The notes: a model not told the origin generated them from the letters alone. DNA of 64,000 nucleotides from Solirubrobacterales bacterium (GCA_016712175.1 JADJRQ010000001.1:496001-560000), one strand, 5' to 3'; positions 27,805 to 36,726 are shown, numbered from the stretch's first letter. Numbers and translations are program-made.

Positions 27805-29013
27805 ATGGATCTCAATTCCCGCAACCACGCCCGGTACGAAGAAATCTTCAGCGAAGTCGAAGCGCCTTTCGCGTTCGTCGATCTCGATGCGATGTGGGCG
27901 AATGCCGACTCGATGCTGGCCCGCTCCGGCGACAAGCCGATCCGGATCGCTTCGAAGTCGATTCGCAGCCTTGACCTGATCGGGCGAATCCTCGAGCGGG
28001 ACGAGCGCTTCCGCGGCCTAATGACCTTCACCCTTCCGGAGACTCTCTGGCTGGCCGAAGCCGGCTTCACCGACCTGCTCTTGGCCTATCCGACCACCGA
28101 CCTCGAGGCACTCCGCGAACTCGCCCTCCACAACGCGGCCCTGCCGGACGTCGCGCCGATCCTCACCGTCGATTCCGTCGAGCACCTCGACCTGATCGAA
28201 TCGGTGCTCGGCAAAGAGGCCGGTCCGGTGCGGGTCAGCCTCGAGCTCAACGCCGGTTTCGAAGCGATGGGTGGCCGGGTCCGGGCCGGCGCCAGGCGCT
28301 CCCCGATTCGCACCCCGGAACAGGCTGTCGCCCTGGCCGAGGAGATCGGCCGTCGTGACAAGGTCGAGCTGGTCGGACTCATGGCTTATGAAAGCCAGGT
28401 CGCGGGAGTCGGCGATGAACCGCCGAACCAGCGGATCCGATCCCGCAAGATCAAGTGGATGCAGAAGCGATCGATCGAAGAACTGAAGGAGCGGCGCGCC
28501 AATGTCGTCGAGGAGGTTGGAAAGGTGGCCGAACTGAAGTTCGTCAACGGCGGTGGCACCGGTTCGCTGAACTTCACCTCACAAGAAGACGCGGTGACCG
28601 AAGTCACGGCCGGTTCCGGTTTCTACGCCCCCGCCCAGTTCGACTACTACTCGTGGTTCGACCTCGCGCCCGCCGCGGCCTTTGCGCTGCCGGTCGTCCG
28701 GCGTCCCGGGCCCGGAGTAGTCACGGCGCTCGGCGGCGGATATCACTCGTCGGGCGCTGCGGGTCCGGCCCGATTGCCAGTTCCGTGGCTGCCGGAAGGT
28801 CTCGCCCTGGACGAAGAAGAGGGCGCCGGCGAAGTCCAGACGCCCCTGCTCGGGGAGGCCGCCGACGACCTCAAACTCGGCGACAATGTCTACATGCGCC
28901 ACAACAAGGCGGGTGAACTCTGCGAGCGGTTCGACTCGCTCCTGCTGATCGAAGACGGCGAGATCATCGACGAAGTCGCCACCTACCGAGGCGACGGCCA
29001 GACCTTCCTCTAG
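27805..29013 (+). CDS. amino acid deaminase/aldolase, PLP fold type III
   Basis: About 402 residues from ATG at 27805 (a GTG at 27781 overlaps the tRNA flank and is less likely). The family shares the alanine racemase-like barrel and includes D-threonine aldolases and D-serine dehydratases. The N-terminal PLP strand reads APFAFVDLDAMWANAD with the candidate lysine in KPIRIASKSIRS. Then come VSLELNAGFEAMGGRVRAG, ELVGLMAYESQVAG, FVNGGGTGSLNF, and a C-terminal beta domain with GDNVYMRHNKAGELCERFD, the metal-binding HxxKAGE.C pattern of this group. It lies just after tRNA-Ser and ends in an array of hairpins. Confidence 0.85.
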   Translation: MDLNSRNHARYEEIFSEVEAPFAFVDLDAMWANADSMLARSGDKPIRIASKSIRSLDLIGRILERDERFRGLMTFTLPETLWLAEAGFTDLLLAYPTTDLEALRELALHNAALPDVAPILTVDSVEHLDLIESVLGKEAGPVRVSLELNAGFEAMGGRVRAGARRSPIRTPEQAVALAEEIGRRDKVELVGLMAYESQVAGVGDEPPNQRIRSRKIKWMQKRSIEELKERRANVVEEVGKVAELKFVNGGGTGSLNFTSQEDAVTEVTAGSGFYAPAQFDYYSWFDLAPAAAFALPVVRRPGPGVVTALGGGYHSSGAAGPARLPVPWLPEGLALDEEEGAGEVQTPLLGEAADDLKLGDNVYMRHNKAGELCERFDSLLLIEDGEIIDEVATYRGDGQTFL

Positions 29014-29018
29014 GCCAA

Positions 29019-29143
29019 GACTGGGTGCGTTCTCTACGTCATAGGCATAGGAAACGCACCCAGTGCGTGATCGTTCCCGCGAATAGCTCCCGTGAATAGG
29101 ACTGGGTGCGTTTTCTACGTCATAGGTATAGGAAACGCACCCA
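29019..29143. repeat. two near-identical hairpin repeats between convergent genes
   Basis: Two 44-base copies, 29019-29062 and 29100-29143, differ at two positions. Each folds into a stem of about 11 bp: CTGGGTGCGTT with AACGCACCCAG in copy 1, and TGGGTGCGTTT with AAACGCACCCA in copy 2, around a loop containing CTACGTCATAGG. A third, smaller inverted repeat ACCCACCC...GGGTGGGT follows copy 2. They sit between convergent genes and may work as a two-way terminator. Confidence 0.8.
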
Positions 29144-29166
29144 CCCTGGGTGTTTTGCCGGGTGGG

Positions 29167-30489
29167 TCAGTCGCCGAGGATCTTTCGTATGTACTCGTTG
29201 CTGAAGATGTGATTCGGATCGAACTTCTGTCTCACTTTCTGGAACCTTTCCCATTCCGGGTAGCGGGGGGCGAGCGTCGCCGCCGTCTGGGTGTTCCGTT
29301 TGCCCCAGTGCGGACGGCCGTCGTAGGAATCGAAGATCTCCTCGATCGCCTCGAAGTAGGGGGCGAATTCCATGCCCCGGTACTGGTGGACCGCGAGGTA
29401 GGTGCTCGGTCGTTCGTAGGCGGGGCTGAGCAGCGCGTCGTCACCGGCAACCACGCGGCATTCGATCGGCATCCCGATCGGGAACCGCTCAGATTCGATC
29501 AGGTCGAGGACGCGGCCGAGCGCCTCAGGACCGGCCTCACGCGGCAGCGCGTATTCCATCTCGTTGAAGCGAATCGTCCGGTAGTTGGCAAAGACCCGGT
29601 GGGACGCGTCGACCCGCTCGGCCTGACTCATCACCAGGCCGGAGAACCGAGCGAGTTTCGGAATCGAGGCGGGCACGCGGCCACTCCACCGCAGGGCGAT
29701 GTCCCCGATCCCGTTCTCGAGCACGACGTCGCTGAGGTAGCTCTCGAACCTGCTCCGCGGCGCGGCCGGACGCGAGGTCCGGTTGCGGCGGATGGTCAGA
29801 GCCTTCCGCGTGTAGGGGAAGAGGAAGAACTCGAAGTGCGTGTTGTCAGCAGCCAGTTCGTGGAAGTTCGCCAGCACGTCGTCCAGTTCCATCGGGCTGT
29901 CGACTCGATGGAGGTTGAAGGCCGGGACTGTCTGCAGAGTGACCGCGGTGATCACCCCAAGTGAGCCGATCGCGATCCTTGCGGCGCGCAACTCGTCGGG
30001 GGTCGCTTCCGCATCCAGGTGCCGGATCTGCCCGTCGCCGGTGACCAGGTCGATCGCGACCACCTGCGCCGGGATGTTCGGCAGATCCGCCCCGGTGCCG
30101 TGGGTGCCGGTCGAGATCGCCCCGCTGATCGTCTGCGTGTCGATGTCGCCGAGGTTCGGCATGGCGAGGCCGAGCCTGTCGAGCTCGCGGTTGAGATCGG
30201 AAAGGACGGTGCCGCCGCCGACTTTGACCAGCCCGGAAGAGCGGTCGGCCTCGATCACACCGCTGAAGTTGCCGGCGTCGATCATCAGGTCCTCGGTCAG
30301 CGCCGCCCCGCTGAACGAATGCCCGGAGGCGGCAGCAGTGACCTGGCCACCGCGGGCAGCCGCCGCTCCGACCGCCTCGGTCAGCTCGCCGAGCCCGGAG
30401 GGACGAAGGATCAGATCCGGGTGGCAGGTCTGCGCGCCGGCCCAATTGGACCATGAGTTTGCGGAGTGCTTCTTCGTGGGCTTTTTCAA
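29167..30489 (-). CDS. FAD-linked sugar-lactone oxidase (D-arabinono-1,4-lactone oxidase family)
   Basis: A VAO-type flavoenzyme of about 440 residues related to gulonolactone and arabinonolactone oxidases. The FAD domain shows LILRPSGLGELTEAVGAAAA and AASGHSFSGAALTED, where the His of GHSFS is the usual covalent flavin attachment. ISTGTHGTGADL follows, and the C-terminal ALO domain ends with RPHWGKRNTQTA (the HWGK motif) and FDPNHIFSNEYIRKIL. I place the start at TTG 30489-30487, which overlaps the MFS stop as TTGA. The open frame continues upstream through the out-of-frame MFS gene only because of a frameshift there, so a fused 825-residue protein is not real. Confidence 0.85.
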   Translation of the reverse strand: MKKPTKKHSANSWSNWAGAQTCHPDLILRPSGLGELTEAVGAAAARGGQVTAAASGHSFSGAALTEDLMIDAGNFSGVIEADRSSGLVKVGGGTVLSDLNRELDRLGLAMPNLGDIDTQTISGAISTGTHGTGADLPNIPAQVVAIDLVTGDGQIRHLDAEATPDELRAARIAIGSLGVITAVTLQTVPAFNLHRVDSPMELDDVLANFHELAADNTHFEFFLFPYTRKALTIRRNRTSRPAAPRSRFESYLSDVVLENGIGDIALRWSGRVPASIPKLARFSGLVMSQAERVDASHRVFANYRTIRFNEMEYALPREAGPEALGRVLDLIESERFPIGMPIECRVVAGDDALLSPAYERPSTYLAVHQYRGMEFAPYFEAIEEIFDSYDGRPHWGKRNTQTAATLAPRYPEWERFQKVRQKFDPNHIFSNEYIRKILGD

Positions 30490-31644
30490 AGTGTGAATTC
30501 TCCGGTGTCTTCCGGAAGGGCCTGAATCGTACGGCGTGCGACCCCAGCCACGCCGACCAGTATCAGCGCGACAATGAGTGACGGCAAGAGGTAGCCGGCT
30601 GCTCCCGCGAGCAGGCCGGCGCCAGCCGAGCCGATCATCTGGCCACCGCCCCAGGCCACATTCGAGGCACCGGACGCGTAGCCCTGATTCATGCCGGCCG
30701 AGGTCGCGGCGTCGGTAATCAGGGTGCTGGCCGGCGTGAACGCGAGTCCGGCACCGAACGCAACCGCGACAACCGCGACGGCCAGCACCGGCAGCACGTT
30801 GAAGATCCCGAGTGCCAGGACGCCCCCCGTGATGACACCGAGACCGACCACAAAGGGTGCGGTCCGGCCCACCCGGTCGCTGTAGCGGCCGATCAGGGGC
30901 CCGGCGATCGCCTCGGAAACCGAGCCGGCACCGAAGGCCGCTGCGATAAGAAACGGGGATGCCCCCAGTTCGTCCATACGAAGGGGCGCGACCGACCAGC
31001 AAGCCGAACGCGATCGACGGCCCGCCGAGCACGACCATGCCGCGCAGCACGTTCGAGCCCCGGAAGGCCACCACAGCCTCGCGGACCGGCTGGCCACTGG
31101 CTTCGGCAACCTGGGGAATGGTCATGGCGAGGATGCCCAGCCCGATCGCGAAGAAGGCGACTGAGCCGAAAACGATTTCGGTCCCGACCTGATGAGCGAC
31201 CGCGCCGAGCGGAGCACCGAGCAGTTCGCCGACGACGGCCGCGCTGATCACAGTGCCGAGAACCTGCCCGCGCTGGCGACGAGGTGCGGCGGAGACGACC
31301 CAGCTGAGGGCGCCGGCCCACATGAGTGCCCCGGAAGCTCCCTGAAGGAACCGGCTGGCGTCGAGGGTTGCGAGGTTTTCAGCAAAGCCGAAAAGGGGGC
31401 TGAATACGCCGATGCCGACCAGTCCGGCGAGCAGCGTTCGGCGCGGCCCGATCCTCGCGGCCAGCCAGCCCGCAGGCAGCGCCATGACGAGCGTACCGGC
31501 CGCATAACTGGCCGACAGCACCCCCGCGGCACCGTCTCCGATCCCGAGGTCGCTCTGGTACGACGGAAGGAGCGGCGTCAGGACAGCAAAGAACGTGACG
31601 TCAAGAAAGACGACCGCACAGGCAAGAAAGAGAAGACGACGCAC
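30486..31644 (-). CDS. MFS transporter, frameshifted
   Basis: A major facilitator of about 385 residues with twelve predicted membrane helices. The N-terminal half (RRLLFLACAVVFLDVTFFAV, GWLAARIGPRRTLLAGLVG with the loop 2-3 motif, RFLQGASGALMWAGALSWV) is in one frame. From about 30983-30992 the other frame continues LRMDELGASPFLIAAAFGAG, then GPLIGRYSDRVGRTAPFVVG, and ends EDTGEFTL. Removing one base there joins them. The stop overlaps the TTG of the oxidase gene. The substrate is unknown; sugar or drug export are both possible. Confidence 0.8.
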
Positions 31645-31736
31645 AGTCCCATCCTGACACCACCAGCGTGCCTGACTGCGTACGCCATGTCAGACTTATG
31701 CGGCTCCGGCTTGACTGAACGTAGCCAGCAACCCCC

Positions 31737-31825
31737 GGAGGGGTGGCAGAGCGGTTGAATGCACTGGTCTTGAAAACCAGCAGGCGTCAGAAGGCGTCTC
31801 GTGGGTTCGAATCCCACCCCCTCCG
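31737..31825 (+). tRNA. tRNA-Ser (anticodon UGA)
   Basis: Acceptor GGAGGGG pairs fully with CCCCTCC, discriminator G. The anticodon stem-loop CTGGTCTTGAAAACCAG gives TGA, a long variable arm follows (AGGCGTCAGAAGGCGTCT), and the T arm is GTGGGTTCGAATCCCAC. It reads UCN serine codons. Confidence 0.97.
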
Positions 31826-31891
31826 CTGTCCGTCGGATCAGTACCCGGAGTCAGCTGCCTCCGCTTGACTCCGGGTCCGGGCTGATCGGCT

Positions 31892-32344
31892 CTACTTAGT
31901 TGACTTTCTCGCTGCCGGCTTCTTCTTTGCAGCTGGCTTCTTCTTCGCGGCGGGCTTCCTGGTCGACTTCTTCGCAGCTGACCTGGTTGCTGTCTTCTTC
32001 GCGGCCGGCTTCTTCTTTGCCGCTGGCTTCTTCTTCGCTGCGGGCTTCTTCTTCGCGGCCGCCCTCTTCTTCGCGGCCGGCTTGGATGTCCGCTTGGCGG
32101 GATTGACGTCATCGAACGCCTTCTCAATCCTTGCGATCGCTTCCCGGATCGACTTCTCGGCGTCGTTGGCTTCCTTCAGCAGGCGCTTCCTGGTGGCGGC
32201 GTAGTCAGTCTCGACCCTTGATCTGGCGCTTCCGGAGGACTCTTTCACTGCCTTTTGAACTGCCTTCGATTCGCTTAATGAGAACTTCCGAATCCTCTCG
32301 ACTGACTTCTCGAGCTGATCAATGGCTTTATCGATTGATGACAT
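31892..32344 (-). CDS. histone H1-like lysine/alanine-rich DNA-binding protein
   Basis: 150 residues. Residues 1-80 are helical and probably coiled coil (IDKAIDQLEKSVERIRKF, EANDAEKSIREAIARIEKAF). Residues about 84-150 are a tail of repeated KKPAA/AKKK units like the C-terminal domain of eukaryotic H1 and of actinobacterial HupB/Lsr2-associated tails. Such tails bind the DNA backbone and compact the nucleoid. The start is firm: AAGGAGG lies five bases before the ATG. The repeated codons make the length of the tail prone to slippage or assembly error. Confidence 0.75.
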   Translation of the reverse strand: MSSIDKAIDQLEKSVERIRKFSLSESKAVQKAVKESSGSARSRVETDYAATRKRLLKEANDAEKSIREAIARIEKAFDDVNPAKRTSKPAAKKRAAAKKKPAAKKKPAAKKKPAAKKTATRSAAKKSTRKPAAKKKPAAKKKPAARKSTK

Positions 32345-32452
32345 GGATCCTCCTTGGTTAGCTGGTAGTCCGAGTGTAAACCCAGACGCCCGACGTCTCG
32401 CACGACGGAAGCAACAGGTCCACTATTGACACTTTCACAGTAAGGTTGACGG

Positions 32453-33492
32453 ATGGGAAAATCTCTTCGTTCGCGCCTGGCTCTCACCCTGATCAAAAAG
32501 AAGCTTCCGGAATTGATGTCCGCCGATCCCGTTGCGCAAATGGGTGACGGTCTCCACATCGCCGTGGTGGGCTCCGGTTCTCCCCTGCCTGACCCGAAGC
32601 GCGGCAACCCCTGCATCTGCGTGATCGCCCGCGGCAAGGTCTACGTCGTTGATGCCGGCGAGGGTTCATCGCAGACCATGAACCGGATGAGGATCGCGCC
32701 GGAGCGGATCGCGGCAGTGCTGATGACCCACTACCACTCGGATCACATCGGAGGACTCGGCAGCGTGAACCTGATGCGCTGGGTTTCCGACGCGTCGCTC
32801 CCTGCACTCCGCGTGATCGGTCCCCCCGGAGTCGAGCAGGTCATCGGCGGCTTCAACCAGGCCTACGAACTGGACGACTCCTACCGGGTCGGCCATCACG
32901 GCCCCGGCATCATCAATCCCGAAAGCGCCCGAATGGTCCCGGCGGAGTACTCCTTCCCCGAGGGCGAGAGGTCGAAGGTCGTGCTCGAGGAGGACGGTCT
33001 CAAAGTCACGGCGTTCACGGTCGAGCACCCGCCAGTCGAGCCGGTCGTCGGTTACCGCTTCGACTACCAGGGTCGCAGCGCCGTGGTCAGTGGCGACACC
33101 ATTTACTGCCAGAACCTGATCGACAACTCCAAGGGCGCTGACCTCCTCCTCCACGACGCCCTTTCGATCGAGTTGCTGAACCTGGTCGAAGACGCCGCCG
33201 GCAAAGCCGGACTGTCCGCCCGCAAGCAAATCCTGACCGACGTCGAGGATTACCACGCCACCGCGCCCAGGCGGCAGACGCAGCCCGCGAGGCCGGCGTC
33301 GGAGCCCTGGCGATCACCCACATCGTTCCGCCACTTCCGCTGAAGGGTCTCGAGGACGTATTCCTGAGCGACGCTACCGACCGCTTCAAGGGCCCGCTCT
33401 GGCTGGCCAACGACGGCGACCTCTACAGCCTCGCCCCCGGAAGCGGCGGGGTGAAGAAGTCGAAGTTGATCGGCCGCGGACCCGGCGGCTGA
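32453..33492 (+). CDS. MBL-fold metal-dependent hydrolase, frameshifted
   Basis: About 346 residues when the frame is joined. N-terminal beta-lactamase-fold marks: HIAVVGSGSPLPDPKRGNPC, YVVDAGEGSSQTMNRM, and the zinc ligands LMTHYHSDHIGGL; later SAVVSGDTIYC and LLLHDAL. This order resembles the RNase Z/arylsulfatase-like branch. At 33266-33268 (CCC) one base is missing: adding C gives APQAADAAREAGVGALAITH, with the last metal-binding His, and the frame then runs to TGA at 33490-33492. An N-terminal hydrophobic or basic segment (SLRSRLALTLIKKKL) may anchor it. Confidence 0.85.
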
Positions 33493-33497
33493 CCCGG

Positions 33498-33890
33498 TCA
33501 GCTCGGACTGACGGTGCGGAGTCCCGCTGCGCTGGCTGCTTTTGCCTGACGACTGTCGTAAGTGACGAAAACATCGGCGTCAACCCGCAGGGCCGTCACG
33601 ACATGGATTGCGTCGAGGGATCGAAGGTGCGCGCCGGGCATCAACCCCGCGTCGCGAAAGATGGTCGGGTCAGGTTCGACCAGGTCAAATAGTTCGAGGG
33701 CGTCGGTCACCCGTTCCTGGGAGGCCCCTCCCTGAGCCGCCGTCCGGCGGAGTTCAGTTTCGAGCAGCAGGCTGGAAAACAAGTCTCCGCCGTCTTCCAT
33801 CGCCAGGTTGAGGTAACGCTTGAGTGCCGGGGTTTCCGGTTCGTCGATCAGCGCTTTTGCCGCAGCGGAAGCATCGACGTAGGCAATCAC
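33498..33890 (-). CDS. vapC: VapC-like PIN-domain toxin
   Basis: 130 residues with the four acidic positions of PIN RNases: MIAYVDASAAAK (Asp 6), LLLETELRR (Glu near 44), SLDAIHVVTA (Asp near 93) and FVTYDSRQ (Asp near 110). VapC toxins cut specific tRNAs or rRNA when their antitoxin is degraded. The start codon overlaps the antitoxin stop (ATGA at 33890-33887), the usual arrangement. The gene is complete and unbroken. Confidence 0.9.
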   Translation of the reverse strand: MIAYVDASAAAKALIDEPETPALKRYLNLAMEDGGDLFSSLLLETELRRTAAQGGASQERVTDALELFDLVEPDPTIFRDAGLMPGAHLRSLDAIHVVTALRVDADVFVTYDSRQAKAASAAGLRTVSPS

Positions 33891-34144
33891 CGTTCGCCAC
33901 GGAGGTAGTCCAAGATCTCCTGAGTCGTGCCTTCGATCTTCACGCTCTCGATCTTGTCGAACCCGCCACGTCGTTTGGCCTTCCGAATCTTGAGCGGACG
34001 AGGGCCCTTGATGGCCGGCGGAGGCATCAGAACTGCGACCACCTCACCATGATTGGTGACGTTGAATATCTCACCGTTCTGAACCTCGCGAAGGATCTTG
34101 CTGCTGTTGTTGCGTAACTCTCTATGGGGGATTGTGCGCGCCAT
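33887..34144 (-). CDS. Phd/YefM-type antitoxin
   Basis: 85 residues from ATG at 34144. The N terminus ARTIPHRELRNNSSKILREV followed by GEIFNVTNHGEVVAVLMPP is the Phd/YefM DNA-binding fold, and the C-terminal part (GGFDKIESVKIEGTTQEIL) would wrap the toxin. The open frame extends far upstream, but this Met gives the family length and sits just after a tandem repeat likely to be its operator. It pairs with the VapC-like gene directly downstream. Confidence 0.88.
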   Translation of the reverse strand: MARTIPHRELRNNSSKILREVQNGEIFNVTNHGEVVAVLMPPPAIKGPRPLKIRKAKRRGGFDKIESVKIEGTTQEILDYLRGER

Positions 34145-34177
34145 GTAGCAAGCGTAGCAACCGCTTTGGATCGTCAA
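34145..34177 (-). promoter_or_regulatory. candidate operator/promoter of the toxin-antitoxin pair
   Basis: Two direct repeats of TTGCTAC, separated by GC, lie at 34160-34154 and 34151-34145, immediately before the antitoxin ATG. A TTGACG (-35-like) at 34177-34172 lies 15 bases upstream of TACGCT. Autoregulation by the Phd-type protein binding the repeats is the expected mode. The transcript may be nearly leaderless. Confidence 0.45.
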
Positions 34178-34238
34178 CATGATCCGGTAAGTCCCGGGCG
34201 CGAGGTTCTCGCCCCTCAGACCCCGTAGGTTTGGGCGA

Positions 34239-35120
34239 ATGGAACTGACCAACCGAGTCATCGACTGGCGTTCGAAGGGCAAGACCGAAGAATTTCGCGG
34301 CCGCCGGATCCACGTCTTCCAGCAGGGCGGAGAGGGCACGCCGATCCTCCTGCTCCACGGCTTCCCTTCAAGTTCCTTCGACTGGCAGCCGATGCTCGAC
34401 TCGCTGCCCGGCCGCCGGATCCTTGCCTTCGACTTCCTCGGCTTCGGACTCTCGGACAAACCAAAGGACCACACCTACTCGCTGATGTGGCAGGCCGACC
34501 TGACCGAGGAGCTCGTTCGCCGGAATTACCCGGACGAGGCCGTGTTCCTGGTCGCCCACGACATGGGCACCTCGGTCTCGACCGAACTCTTCGCCCGGGA
34601 CATCCGGGGAGAGCTCGGGTTCGAAATAACCGGCGCCATGCTCTTCAACGGCAGCATGATCCTCGAGAAGGCGACGCTCACCCGCAGTCAGAAACTCCTG
34701 CGCGGGCCACTCGGTCCCCTAGCCTCACGTCTCGCGAGCCGGCGGGTCTTCGCCCGGGAGTTCGGCGCGATCTTCTCCCCCGAACATCCGCTGACAAGCC
34801 AGGAAGCGACCGACCAGTGGTCGTTGATCTGCCACAACGGCGGCCGCAAGCTCGGCAACAAGCTGATCCACTACCTCGAGGAGCGGGCGAAACTGACCGA
34901 CCGCTGGCATGGCGCGATCCGGGACTGGCCGGGCGACCTCAGCTTCGCCTGGGGAGAACTCGACCCGGTGGCCACCACCTCCGTTCTCGACGCCGTGCTT
35001 GAACTGCGGCCGAGCGCAACCGTCCAGCGTTTCCCGAACCTCGGGCACTACCCGCAGATCGAGGACCCTGCGGCAATCGCCGGGGCGATTCTGAAGGCTG
35101 AGTCCGCCGGCATCCGATGA
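34239..35120 (+). CDS. alpha/beta hydrolase, epoxide hydrolase/haloalkane dehalogenase-like
   Basis: 293 residues. The oxyanion-hole motif LLLHGFPSSSFDW is followed by the nucleophile elbow VAHDMGTSVS, where the residue after His is Asp rather than Ser. That is the arrangement of epoxide hydrolases and haloalkane dehalogenases, which form an Asp ester. The acid is likely in WGELDPVATT and the His in LGHYPQIEDP. A cap region lies between about residues 135 and 215. It is cytoplasmic, with no signal. The stop overlaps the next gene's start (ATGA). Confidence 0.8.
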   Translation: MELTNRVIDWRSKGKTEEFRGRRIHVFQQGGEGTPILLLHGFPSSSFDWQPMLDSLPGRRILAFDFLGFGLSDKPKDHTYSLMWQADLTEELVRRNYPDEAVFLVAHDMGTSVSTELFARDIRGELGFEITGAMLFNGSMILEKATLTRSQKLLRGPLGPLASRLASRRVFAREFGAIFSPEHPLTSQEATDQWSLICHNGGRKLGNKLIHYLEERAKLTDRWHGAIRDWPGDLSFAWGELDPVATTSVLDAVLELRPSATVQRFPNLGHYPQIEDPAAIAGAILKAESAGIR

Positions 35121-35527
35121 GCCACGCGAACCTGATCAAAGCCTGCCTCGCTGTCCTCGCGCTGGCCGCGCTGACGGTCGGTCTGCCGGCCGCATTCGCC
35201 CCTGCCACCTTCTACGAGGACTATCCGTTCTTCACTTCGTGGGTCAACCTGCTCCCGCCGTACAACGAACACCTGATCACCGACGTCGGTGGGCTCTACA
35301 TCGGGTTCGGCTTTCTCTTCTGCTGGTCGCTGGTCAAACCGTCGCGGCAATTGATCCTCCCGGTCTGCATCGCCTGGCTGATCGCGCAGGTGCTCCACCT
35401 CGCGTTCCACATCTCGCACCTCGAAGGATTCACCACCACCGAATCAGTCGGCCAGACGCTCGCATTCATCGTCCTGATCCTCGCGACGATGATTCCGATT
35501 TCGATTCTCTGGAACCGCGAAGTTTGA
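35117..35527 (+). CDS. small four-helix membrane protein
   Basis: 136 residues with four predicted membrane helices: ACLAVLALAALTVGL, VGGLYIGFGFLFCWSL, LPVCIAWLIAQVLHLAFHI and TLAFIVLILATMIPISILW. Its start overlaps the stop of the hydrolase (ATGA), so the two are coupled and may be functionally linked. I do not recognise a named family. Confidence 0.75.
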   Translation: MSHANLIKACLAVLALAALTVGLPAAFAPATFYEDYPFFTSWVNLLPPYNEHLITDVGGLYIGFGFLFCWSLVKPSRQLILPVCIAWLIAQVLHLAFHISHLEGFTTTESVGQTLAFIVLILATMIPISILWNREV

Positions 35528-35872
35528 TCAAGAGCCGATCGCAACTTTCGTCGACTTATCGGGTTATATGAGTTGGATGGCGCGTTTGAAGGCCATCTGG
35601 GTTCCTGGGGAGGGACCGGGGAGATCAAGGAGGAGGACCCGGTCCCAGGATCAGGGTCCTCTCCTGCTTTATGCACCAACAATTCGCCCGGCTTCCAGCA
35701 CTATCGAATCGTTCCGGCAACGATTTCTTAGCCCTGAGACGTGGAATCGTTGCCAGAACACAGGCCCACGTTCGACCGAACCTTCCGGCAACGATTTCTT
35801 ATCGCTGGTAGGTGAAATCGTTGCCAGAACGTGGGTTTCGGGATTTAATTCGCTTCGTCTGCGACGGCCTGG
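35528..35872. other. gene-free stretch with nested hairpins between convergent genes
   Basis: No gene is visible in 345 bases. It contains the paired hairpin repeats annotated at 35714-35835 and, before them, an imperfect inverted repeat around 35627-35665 (AGGAGGAGGACCC against GGGTCCTCTCCT). The whole stretch looks like a structured, two-way termination zone between the membrane protein and the SDR gene. Confidence 0.5.
35714..35835. repeat. two related hairpin repeats, the second inside an outer inverted repeat
   Basis: Both copies share TTCCGGCAACGATTTCTTA and, after a variable loop, AATCGTTGCCAGAAC. Copy A pairs GGCAACGATT (35716-35725) with AATCGTTGCC (35745-35754). Copy B pairs GGCAACGATTTC (35787-35798) with GAAATCGTTGCC (35814-35825). 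Copy B is flanked by CCCACGTTC (35765-35773) and GAACGTGGG (35827-35835), a second perfect pairing. Confidence 0.8.
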
Positions 35873-36622
35873 TCAGCCCTCTTCGGCCCTCGGGCCTGGC
35901 ACTCGGCGGAACTTGAAGATCTGCGGCTCCATTCCGGCCTGGACCATGAAAGCCTCGCCCGCGAAGTCGGCCTCGAAGAGTTCCATTACGCCGTCGACCA
36001 CCTTCTCTACCTTGATCAGCGGGATGCCTGCCTCGTCCAGTCCCTCCTTGATGCCGTCGACGATGCGGGTCTCGGCGAAGCCCGGGCAAAGGGCATTCAA
36101 TGTGATGCCTTCTTCGAAGAGCAGCGGGCCCATCGAGCGGCAGATCGCCTGGACCGCGTGCTTGTTGGCGCAGTAGACCGGGTCGTAAGGGGTCGGCGCG
36201 AGGCCAGCCAGGGACGAGGTGGCGATGATCGAGCCGGAGCCGTTCTCACGCATGGCGGGCACGACGGCGTTCAGTCCGAAGACGACGCCGTCGAGATTCA
36301 CCCCCATCGCACGGCGGTAGCCGTCGAGATCGAAATGTTCGATCAGTCCGGAGCCGGTCACGATGCCGGCGTTCAGGAAGGCGAGGTCGAGCTTGCCGTG
36401 CTTTTCGAGCGTGAAATCGACCGCGGCGTGGCTCGCTTCAGGGACGGTGACATCGGTCTGGATGAAGTCGGCGCCGAGGTCATTCGCGGCTGCTTCGCCC
36501 GTCTCGGCTTCGATGTCAGCCAGGACTACGCTCGCTCCCTGCCCGATCAGGCGGGCGGCAGTTGCGCGCCCCAGACCGTTGGCTCCACCCGTGACCAGCG
36601 CGACCTTCCCTTGAAATCCCAT
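35873..36622 (-). CDS. short-chain dehydrogenase/reductase (SDR)
   Basis: 249 residues, a classical SDR. The cofactor loop is VTGGANGLGRATA (TGxxxGxG), with LADIEAETG after the second strand, where the Asp suggests NAD(H). LAFLNAGIV is the NAG motif, TSSLAG holds the catalytic Ser, and YCANKHA gives the Tyr-x3-Lys pair. The C terminus, with EPQIFKFRRVPGP, is less typical. The substrate is unknown. It is divergent from the acyl-CoA synthetase gene about 100 bases away. Confidence 0.9.
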   Translation of the reverse strand: MGFQGKVALVTGGANGLGRATAARLIGQGASVVLADIEAETGEAAANDLGADFIQTDVTVPEASHAAVDFTLEKHGKLDLAFLNAGIVTGSGLIEHFDLDGYRRAMGVNLDGVVFGLNAVVPAMRENGSGSIIATSSLAGLAPTPYDPVYCANKHAVQAICRSMGPLLFEEGITLNALCPGFAETRIVDGIKEGLDEAGIPLIKVEKVVDGVMELFEADFAGEAFMVQAGMEPQIFKFRRVPGPRAEEG

Positions 36623-36726
36623 GTCGCTGAGTTTCCCAGACTGAATAGGATCAGGAGCGCCTGCCGCTTACGAGCGAGGATCGTGGGTATTGGCTCCAGA
36701 CAACTCCCGGAGAGAGAGGCAATAAC

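Noticed and set aside
27465..28070. Minus-strand ORF with GGIRTLDTGLPHTSLAGK
   Set aside because: Antisense of tRNA-Ser(GCU) and of the deaminase gene; a common annotation artefact.
29167..31644. A single 825-residue protein fusing an MFS transporter to a flavin oxidase
   Set aside because: The middle third is out-of-frame MFS sequence. The MFS gene continues in another frame to its own stop, and the oxidase has its own TTG start overlapping that stop, so the fusion is an artefact of one indel.
31900..32100. Regular short repeats that might suggest a CRISPR array
   Set aside because: The periodicity comes from codons for the KKPAA protein repeat; there are no unique spacers or cas genes.
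31578..32127. Minus-strand ORFs across tRNA-Ser(UGA)
   Set aside because: MGFEPTRRLLTPAGF-type peptides are antisense tRNA translations; the second ORF also covers the H1-like tail in a wrong frame.
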